A stretch of 64,000 nucleotides of DNA from Caldicoprobacter guelmensis (GTDB taxonomy: Bacteria > Bacillota > Clostridia > Caldicoprobacterales > Caldicoprobacteraceae). Below the pieces are notes generated by a model that made no database searches, was not told the origin of the DNA, and was given only the letters and a program-made list of their open reading frames with translations. Position 1 is the stretch's first letter, and each line of letters starts with the position of its first letter. The DNA is taken from the NCBI RefSeq assembly GCF_016908415.1, contig NZ_JAFBDW010000004.1:295479-359478 (forward strand), in the 5' to 3' direction. Below, piece by piece: positions 58,118 to 64,000 of the stretch. The translations under genes were made by a program, and so were the position numbers.

Positions 58118-59305
58118 ATGTCGCGAAAGATAACAGGAAAGGTTACCTGGGTGGGCAAGATAGACTGGGAGCTTAAGAGGTTTCACGGCAACGAGCTTTC
58201 AACCCACAGGGGTTCCTCGTACAATTCATATCTCATAAGGGACAAAAAGACTGTCCTGATAGACACGGTGTGGAAGCCCTTTGCAGGTGAGTTTGTCCAA
58301 AATCTTAAGAAGGAGATAGACCTCAACAAGATCGACTATATTGTCATAAACCATGGGGAAATTGACCACAGCGGAGCCTTACCCGAGCTTATGAGGGAGA
58401 TTCCTGATACCCCCATATATTGCACTGCCAATGCCGTAAAATCGCTCAAGGGGCATTATCATCACGATTGGAATTTCGTTGAGGTGAAGACCGGCGATAC
58501 CCTGGATATAGGGGAAAGTAAGCTGGTATTCATCGAGGCGCGGATGCTCCACTGGCCCGACAGCATGTTTACATATATGACGGGCGAGAATATACTGTTT
58601 AGCAATGACGCGTTCGGTCAGCACTACGCATCGGAGCAGCTTTTCAATGACCAGGTGGACCAGGATGAGCTGTATTACGAAGCCATGAAGTACTATGCCA
58701 ACATATTGACGCCTTTCAGCAGCTTTGTCACAAAGAAGATTAAAGAGGTTATGGATATGGGATTGCCCATCGATATCATATGTACCAGCCACGGCATTAT
58801 ATGGAGGGACAACCCGCTTCAGATTGTCAACAAGTACCTGGAATGGGCTGACAATTATCAGGAAAACCAAATCACCATCATATATGATACCATGTGGAAC
58901 GGCACCAGGCGAATGGCAGAGGCAATTGCAGAAGGTATAAGGTCTGCCGATGATGCCGTGGTGGTTAAATTATATAACGCTTCTAAGTACGACAAAAACG
59001 ATATAATCACAGAGGTGTTCAAATCCAAAGCTGTGCTGGTGGGTTCGCCCACCATAAATAGGGGGATCTCCTTTTCCATATCGGGTATCCTGGAGATGAT
59101 CAAGGGCCTGGGCTTCAAGAACAAAAAGGCGGCCGCTTTTGGAGCTTATGGCTGGAGCGGCGAAAGCGTAAAGATTATCAATGAGGAGCTTAAGGATGCC
59201 GGCTTTGAGGTTGTAGATGAGGGCGTAAGGGCTCTGTGGAACCCTGATGAGCAGGCGCTTGAGCAGTGCAGGGAATTTGGCCAGCGCTTTGTAAGGAGTT
59301 TGTGA
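58118..59305 (+). CDS. fprA: Flavodiiron protein (FprA-type oxygen/NO reductase)
   Basis: A 395-residue cytoplasmic enzyme: an N-terminal beta-lactamase-like diiron domain with ligands in NHGEIDHSG (H-x-E-x-D-H), EARMLHWPDSM, LFSNDAFGQH and CTSHGIIWR, then a flavodoxin domain (YDTMWNGTRRMAEAI; VGSPTINRGISFSISGIL). It reduces O2 to water or NO to N2O and protects anaerobes. The ATG at 58118 has GGAGGTG; the TTG at 58103 overlaps that site. A Crp/Fnr regulator remnant follows, a common partner of this gene. Confidence 0.94.
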   Translation: MSRKITGKVTWVGKIDWELKRFHGNELSTHRGSSYNSYLIRDKKTVLIDTVWKPFAGEFVQNLKKEIDLNKIDYIVINHGEIDHSGALPELMREIPDTPIYCTANAVKSLKGHYHHDWNFVEVKTGDTLDIGESKLVFIEARMLHWPDSMFTYMTGENILFSNDAFGQHYASEQLFNDQVDQDELYYEAMKYYANILTPFSSFVTKKIKEVMDMGLPIDIICTSHGIIWRDNPLQIVNKYLEWADNYQENQITIIYDTMWNGTRRMAEAIAEGIRSADDAVVVKLYNASKYDKNDIITEVFKSKAVLVGSPTINRGISFSISGILEMIKGLGFKNKKAAAFGAYGWSGESVKIINEELKDAGFEVVDEGVRALWNPDEQALEQCREFGQRFVRSL

Positions 59306-59336
59306 TGTTTTGGCTTAAAAGTTATATAACGATTAA

Positions 59337-59500
59337 GTGATCTTTGAGCTCAGCAAGGACGACCTGGCATCCTATACCGGGATGTCACCCGAGATGTTAA
59401 GCAGAAAGCTCTCATATTTCCAGAAGATGGTCTCGATAAAGCTGGGTGGCGAAGGAAAATCGTCATACTGGACAAAGAAAGTCTGGCATCCCTCATGTAG
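59337..59500 (+). pseudogene. Crp/Fnr-family regulator, C-terminal remnant
   Basis: FELSKDDLASYTGMSPEMLSRKLSYFQ is a Crp-type helix-turn-helix. One base-frame away the homologous continuation DGLDKAGWRRKIVILDKESLASLM ends at TAG 59498. The nucleotide-binding/sensor domain is missing, and the helix-turn-helix carries a frameshift. Such regulators commonly control nitrosative-stress genes like fprA just upstream. Confidence 0.8.
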
Positions 59501-59515
59501 GGATGCCTTTTATGT
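59485..59515 (+). terminator. Terminator after fprA/crp remnant
   Basis: GGCATCCCT (59485-59493) pairs with AGGGATGCC (59499-59507), followed by TTTTATGTTTTTTT. Confidence 0.85.
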
Positions 59516-59787
59516 TTTTTTGGCGTTTTGATGGGAATTAATGTTGATAACAATTTGGGGAGATGCTATTATTATTTTTAGAGATGAGGATAAAAGAGAT
59601 ACATTATGTGTAAATACTCTAGAAAAGTAGCTGAATTATATAGACGTAATGTGATTGATTTTGTAAGACAACCTTCTACAAGAATTTGGGTGTAAAATCC
59701 TCTGGACCGAACCTGCAAACAAAACGAAGTGAAATCCTCGGACTTTTCGAGAACGTACATATGTGATATTATAGGAGGGAGATAAAT

Positions 59788-61332
59788 ATGTTCAACTTGA
59801 AATTATGTTTAAAAAGGCGATTTATTTTTTTATGTGTTGTATGTGTTATGATTTTTGTATTATTTCACGTTACTGTAGTAAAAGCAACAAATTTATCACT
59901 ACAAAAAATAAATATTGTTTATTTTTATGATAATCCGTGTGCCTCATGTAATGAGGAAGAAAAGTTTATTGACTTATTTAATTCTTTGGTAGGAACGGAT
60001 AAAGAAAATGTAAAAGTAAACATTGCTATGTATAATGTATTTAAGGGAGGTGGGTTACAACTACTGAAAGAGTATTTTGAACGATATAACGTGCCGAAGG
60101 AAAAGCAAATTACTCCCATACTTTTTATTAACGATCAATTTCTTGCTGGGGATACAGCTATTAAGGCAGGCCTCAGGGATATATTTTTACAGGAAAAGAA
60201 TAGTATAGGGACTAATACTGTTGAAAATAACAAGGACAGTAATAATAATCAAATAGTTATTGTGTACTTTTATGTACCTGATTGTAGAGAGTGTGAAAAA
60301 GTGGATAAGTTTTTGAGTACCTTGAAAAAACGTTATCTGGTGGAATTTGAGGATAGTACTAAATATACATATGTGAATATAAAAAAATTTAGCATTGGGG
60401 AACCTAAAAACTTGGAGCTAATAAAGAAATATTTTGAAGTTTATAAGGTACCAGAAAATGATCAATTTGTTCCCATTGTTTTTATAGGGGATACCTATTT
60501 AGCGGGTTTGGAAGCAATCAAGGAAGAATTAATAGAAAAAATAGAGACGGGAGAAGGTATTACTACTCTTGATTTGAGTGAAGGCGAGTATCATGATTCA
60601 AGCTTTGTCATGAGTTTAAACGGTTATGATATTATAGGAGTGCTAATGGCCGGATTAGTGAATGGTTTCAATCCGTGTTCTTTATCTATGCTATTGTTTT
60701 TTTTATCACTCGTTGTGGCCAAAGGCACGAATATACTGAGAACGGGATTTGCTTTTTGTTTCGGAAAGTTCCTTAGCTATTTGCTTTTAGGGACGCTCCT
60801 TTTTAATGTGTTTCTTAAATTTCAGATACCATGGTTTTCTACTATTGTAAAAACAATTATTCTGGTAGGGGTATTCATTATAGTTTTAATAAATATACAA
60901 GATTATTTTGCAGCAAAGCATGAAAAGTATGATAGGATTCGTCTGCAGCTTCCTGCTTGGCTTAGAAGATATAATCATGAATGGATAAAGAATTTGTTTT
61001 CAAGACAAAATAGTAGGTGGTTATTCGTATTAAGCTTTGGGTTGGGTGCGATGATTTCGGTAGGAGAGTTTTTATGTACTGGTCAGATATATCTAGCTAC
61101 CATTGTATATTTCTTAAGAAGCAGTTTTACATTCAATTTACAGGCATTACTATACTTTATATTATACGATTTGGCTTTTATTATTCCTCTGCTTTTAGTA
61201 ACATATGTGATATATAAGGGAAAAGAAGTATTTGACGTATCAGATGCTATTCGTCGAAGGATGCCTTTCATTAAGTTGATAAATGCAATATTATTTTTAG
61301 CATTTGGGATAGTTGTGCTTATTTGGTTTTGA
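59788..61332 (+). CDS. Tandem thioredoxin-like domains fused to a CcdA/DsbD-type membrane domain
   Basis: A 514-residue protein. After an N-terminal hydrophobic signal/anchor (residues ~11-33) come two related thioredoxin-like domains with CxxC sites, CASC at 51-54 and CREC at 166-169. Each ends in a similar P-I-x-F-I-x-D/G-x-x-L-A-G pattern. From ~275 a six-helix CcdA/DsbD-like domain carries one Cys in GFNPCSLSM (297) and one in GEFLCTGQ (430). This layout moves electrons across the membrane to outside thiols. Duplication of the thioredoxin part is unusual, and the codons are AT-rich relative to the centre of the window. The ATG at 59788 follows GGAGGGAG. Confidence 0.8.
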   Translation: MFNLKLCLKRRFIFLCVVCVMIFVLFHVTVVKATNLSLQKINIVYFYDNPCASCNEEEKFIDLFNSLVGTDKENVKVNIAMYNVFKGGGLQLLKEYFERYNVPKEKQITPILFINDQFLAGDTAIKAGLRDIFLQEKNSIGTNTVENNKDSNNNQIVIVYFYVPDCRECEKVDKFLSTLKKRYLVEFEDSTKYTYVNIKKFSIGEPKNLELIKKYFEVYKVPENDQFVPIVFIGDTYLAGLEAIKEELIEKIETGEGITTLDLSEGEYHDSSFVMSLNGYDIIGVLMAGLVNGFNPCSLSMLLFFLSLVVAKGTNILRTGFAFCFGKFLSYLLLGTLLFNVFLKFQIPWFSTIVKTIILVGVFIIVLINIQDYFAAKHEKYDRIRLQLPAWLRRYNHEWIKNLFSRQNSRWLFVLSFGLGAMISVGEFLCTGQIYLATIVYFLRSSFTFNLQALLYFILYDLAFIIPLLLVTYVIYKGKEVFDVSDAIRRRMPFIKLINAILFLAFGIVVLIWF

Positions 61333-61370
61333 TATGTAATTTGTCAAATTGATGATCAGAGGTGGCAGAT

Positions 61371-61679
61371 ATGAGAGATATTGTTCTAGGTTTTTTAAAT
61401 AAACAAGGGAAAATGCTCTTCGAACGAAAGTTAACTGCTATACCTCTAAAAGAAGAAGTTATCATCTTAAGGAGTATAGAGTATTTTAATGACCCTGAAC
61501 CTTGTATGATCCATAGGTCTGCAGTGATGAAAAGGATTTTTATGGAATTTGGTGAATTTTTAAATCAAAACATTGAGAAAGGGAAATTTGAATTGTTGTG
61601 GGATGAAATACCAGAAGAATTGAGAAAAATTATTGATATTAATGGAGATATTGAAGGGATATGTATAAAAATCAGATAA
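61371..61679 (+). CDS. Hypothetical protein
   Basis: A 102-residue soluble, acidic protein of mixed helix/strand pattern (IVLGFLNKQGKMLFERKLTAIPLKEEVIILRSIEYF) that I do not recognise. It follows the thioredoxin-CcdA gene by ~40 bases on the same strand and may be co-expressed. ATG 61371 lies after AGAGGTGG; the GTG at 61362 is inside that site. Confidence 0.5.
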   Translation: MRDIVLGFLNKQGKMLFERKLTAIPLKEEVIILRSIEYFNDPEPCMIHRSAVMKRIFMEFGEFLNQNIEKGKFELLWDEIPEELRKIIDINGDIEGICIKIR

Positions 61680-61821
61680 AATGCTTAGAACTTCGCACCT
61701 TAAATATATTGGACCTTGAAAAATCAACATTTTTCAGCATGAAAGTATAAAAACCTCCTCCTTTTTATGGTATAAGTGTAAATGGTTATAAAATACAAAA
61801 ATACCAAAAATAAGAAATATT

Positions 61822-62342
61822 TGGATAAATATTTTAACACAAAAAGCTTACGATGAAAAGAGTATAATTACATTAATTTCATCTTTTTGTAAAGAATATT
61901 CTGTTGACAAGGTATTCAAAGAAGCCAATGCTTATAAATCCAAGGGAATACCTGTAATCCATATTTTCATGTATCTTCTGCAGCTTGTTTATACCAAGAA
62001 AAGCATGTATATTGAACATGGTAGCGGAACACGTGATGTGGGCTTTGCAAAGGATGTTGTAGAGAAATTTCTGAATTCACCTTTTACTAATTGGACTGTG
62101 TTTCTACTCAATCTTGCAGCTCGTATTATAGCCAAGATTTCGAAGTTAACTTCTTGATGGTAGAACTATGGTACTTTCTATAGCCGTCTAAGGAGCAAGA
62201 ATATAGGATTTCAAAGGTACATGATTAATACAGGAAAAGGTGATAAATTTAAGTGCGGTTTCAACCTATTGATTCTTCCATGAACTGATGGAGTTACACT
62301 AATTTTTATTATTGAGGCATCTTTGTTCATAGGATAAAAAAA
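61822..62342 (+). pseudogene. IS4-family transposase, degenerate N-terminal part
   Basis: One frame reads KEYSVDKVFKEANAYKSKGIPVIHIFMYLLQLVYTKKSMYIEHG and ends at TGA 62155. Scrambled continuation (YSRLRSKN; GFNLLILP-stop-TDGVTLIF) corresponds to the DDE region of the same family, with stops and deletions. No complete transposase or terminal inverted repeats are visible. Confidence 0.7.
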
Positions 62343-62444
62343 CAGATTTAGAGATATTAAACTTAAAGATTGACAAACCTTCGTGTGAGTTATAAGGCAA
62401 GCTAACAAAAAGTTTAAATGTGTTTTTGGTTAGGAGGGGTTGCG

Positions 62445-63578
62445 TTGAGGAAAAGGGTTAAGAATCAGTTTCAATGGGAATTTATAAAAATTTTTATGTT
62501 TCGTTATATTGTAGTTATGCTCTTACCAATTTTTATTATTTCTATAATTTATTTTAGCTCTTTAAAGGTAATAGAACAATATACTATACACTCTAATATT
62601 AAGATGCTTGATAAGATCAGAAGTATGTTGGAAAGTCGTATAGATGAGGTTAATAGTATTATTGAACAGATAGCTTGGAATAGTAAAATAAGCAGATTTA
62701 ATATGATAAATGAACCTTTTAAAGGTGCGAATACCTATAAGATTTTGGAAACTAGAGCTCAACTGTATAATTATAGCCTAACCAATAGTTTTATTCTAGA
62801 TTATTATGTGTTATATCTAAATAGTGGAATTGTCATAGGTCCTGAACAGACATATCGGTTAGAACAATTCTATAGGTTTTTCTTTAATTATGAAGGTATT
62901 GACTATAATGAATGGATAGAAGAAATATTCAGAGTATATAACCGAGGAACTATTATTCCTGAGCGTCAGGCGTTCTTTAAGGGGAATTCATATAAAGTTC
63001 TTACATATATGAGAGATTTGGGGGCAACACCTACAGGTAGACGGAGTAAAGTAATGTTTCTCTTAAATGGAGATGTGATAAGAAATTTATTGAATGGATT
63101 TGAATTTTCTGAACAAGGATGTGCATACATTACTGATGAGAATGGCTATCTTCTAAGTGCTTTTCCTTCGCAAATTGATGAAATTCCAGTCTTCATTGAT
63201 ATGGATGGTGGAACTGAAGGTTATCAGAGACGGATGTTTAATGGGGAAGACATGCTTTTTATCTATATCATTTCTCAAAATACTGGTTGGAGATATGTGG
63301 TGGTCCAACCGTATGAGAATGTAATGAAAAAGGTGTCTAACATCAAAAAGATAAGTTGTAATGTTTTCTCAGGTGCTATTATTCTGGGACTGGTGATTGC
63401 ATTTTTATGGTCTAACCTGACTAGCGTATCCCTCAAGAAACTTTTTGATCTAATTTCGCAACATGGGAAAATGCTTCCTATTAAAGATCCTTTTGAATAC
63501 ATTCAGCATTCAGTACATGAAATTATTAACTCTTGTTCTGCAAATTTGAAAGTTAAATTACCAATATTGGTTATATAA
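62445..63578 (+). pseudogene. Transmembrane sensor part of an AraC-type regulator, truncated
   Basis: A 377-residue product: TM helix at ~10-40 (MFRYIVVMLLPIFIISIIYF), an extracellular Cache-like sensor (~40-290) and a second helix (CNVFSGAIILGLVIAFLW), followed by LKKLFDLISQHGK...PFEYIQHSVHEII. This matches the N-terminal half of two-helix AraC/YesN-like regulators of carbohydrate genes, normally ~750 residues with a C-terminal AraC DNA-binding domain. Here the frame stops and a transposase gene begins 30 bases later. A histidine-kinase-type sensor is less likely. The start TTG 62445 follows AGGAGGGG. Confidence 0.65.
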
Positions 63579-63607
63579 TCCTATATTGGTATAATAGCAC
63601 TAAACAT

Positions 63608-64000
63608 TTAAGCAACAAGCTTTAATTTGGCGTATATATCCACCAATGGAACATCATTCTTTGCATGGTAATACACAAAATCTACAAAATCTTTGATAGA
63701 CTCCTTCTTCATATGCTCTATCGTATCCCCTATAGTATCAAGATTTAGTTGCTTCCCCCTTACCCTGTAATATTCTAAAAAGTTATACGCCAGAAAACAT
63801 AGCAACATATACCTTTCAATTGAAACAAGACTCCTTACTTTGTACTCATCAAAACCTAGACTCTCCTTTAAATACTGATAGCTGGTCTCTATTGTCCAAC
63901 GTACTGCATAGTATCTCAATATTATCTCATTACCAAGCTCTATATCGGTGGAGAGAATACACACGGGAGTTTCAAAACCATCTTCTTTAACTTCATAGGA
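63608..64000 (-). CDS. Transposase, C-terminal part (cut by window edge)
   Basis: The frame is open to the right edge, so the N-terminus is outside. The 131 visible residues show the DDE-family C-terminal signature YYAVRWTIETSYQYLKESLGFDEYKVRSLVSIERYMLLCFLAYNF, in which the Y-x2-R-W-x-I-E Glu is catalytic. It fits the IS4/IS701 supergroup. It converges on the truncated sensor gene, so insertion of this element probably broke that gene. Confidence 0.8.
   Translation of the reverse strand, partial: SYEVKEDGFETPVCILSTDIELGNEIILRYYAVRWTIETSYQYLKESLGFDEYKVRSLVSIERYMLLCFLAYNFLEYYRVRGKQLNLDTIGDTIEHMKKESIKDFVDFVYYHAKNDVPLVDIYAKLKLVA

Noticed and set aside
1..64000. tRNA genes, rRNA genes, T-box leaders and CRISPR arrays
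   Set aside because: I looked for TTCGANTCC arms, T-box GGTGGTACCGCG and regularly spaced repeats. Only the tmRNA 3' end matched a tRNA-like arm.

Overview
The window looks like a chromosomal segment of an anaerobic, low-to-moderate GC Firmicute (class Clostridia, probably a thermophilic fermenter). The evidence is the CggR-controlled glycolytic cluster, clostridial-type tmRNA, SmpB and RNase R, a CooS-family protein, a flavodiiron protein, DUF5320/NifX-type Fe-S genes, consensus sigma-A promoters (often with a TGG-TATAAT extended -10), strong AGGAGG ribosome sites and frequent TTG/GTG starts. I cannot name the species.

Layout. 1-3950: end of galactokinase, Hsp20, a lytic transglycosylase, L-lactate dehydrogenase and TrmL. 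3960-11600: the lower glycolysis block cggR-gapA-pgk-tpiA-gpmI-eno, with a CggR-type operator before cggR and prominent RNA hairpins before gapA and tpiA. An IS605-right-end-like structure lies between gpmI and eno. 11600-16230: secG, an HD hydrolase, rnr, smpB and ssrA. 16230-18550: a sodium:neurotransmitter-type symporter, then a PII remnant and a possible transposase scrap.

18700-27350 (minus strand) is the most unusual part. Two transcription units read leftward: larE-ridA and two trans-sulfuration PLP enzymes, then a divergent cooS with a lipoprotein/permease/ATPase importer. Both promoters carry the same roughly 23-bp motif over the start region, and cooS has a second copy upstream. The CooS-like protein keeps its B and D cluster cysteines, but one C-cluster cysteine is aspartate, and it starts with a His-rich tail. 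I infer a co-regulated, sulfur-linked accessory system built around a non-canonical Ni-CODH relative.

27600-35090: MATE exporter, GH2 glycosidase, a class-I c-di-GMP riboswitch with terminator, a G15 tract, a PAS-GGDEF-HD-GYP protein and a decayed fapA. 35100-43200: isocitrate-dehydrogenase-family enzyme, sugar isomerase, YigZ, AraD, MsmX-type ATPase, CdaR-type regulator and ftsEX. 43300-47250: M23 peptidase, CtpA-type protease and a MinJ-like PDZ protein, in the same neighbourhood as ftsEX-ctpB-minJ of Bacillus. 47380-49730: Mrp, a broken MinD-type ATPase, DUF5320 and a NifX-type protein, sharing a CATATGCC operator-like word. 50600-53830: HEPN/MNT pair (HEPN frameshifted) and uvrB.

53860-59510: a two-subunit aconitase X and an old-yellow-enzyme-type reductase (minus), a flavodiiron protein, and the tail of a Crp/Fnr regulator. 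59530-64000: an AT-rich accessory end with a tandem-thioredoxin CcdA/DsbD-like membrane protein, an IS4-type remnant, and a membrane sensor truncated next to a transposase that runs off the right edge. The window holds many eroded genes (PII, coiled-coil, fapA, MinD-type ATPase, HEPN, Crp, IS4), so gene decay is a visible theme.
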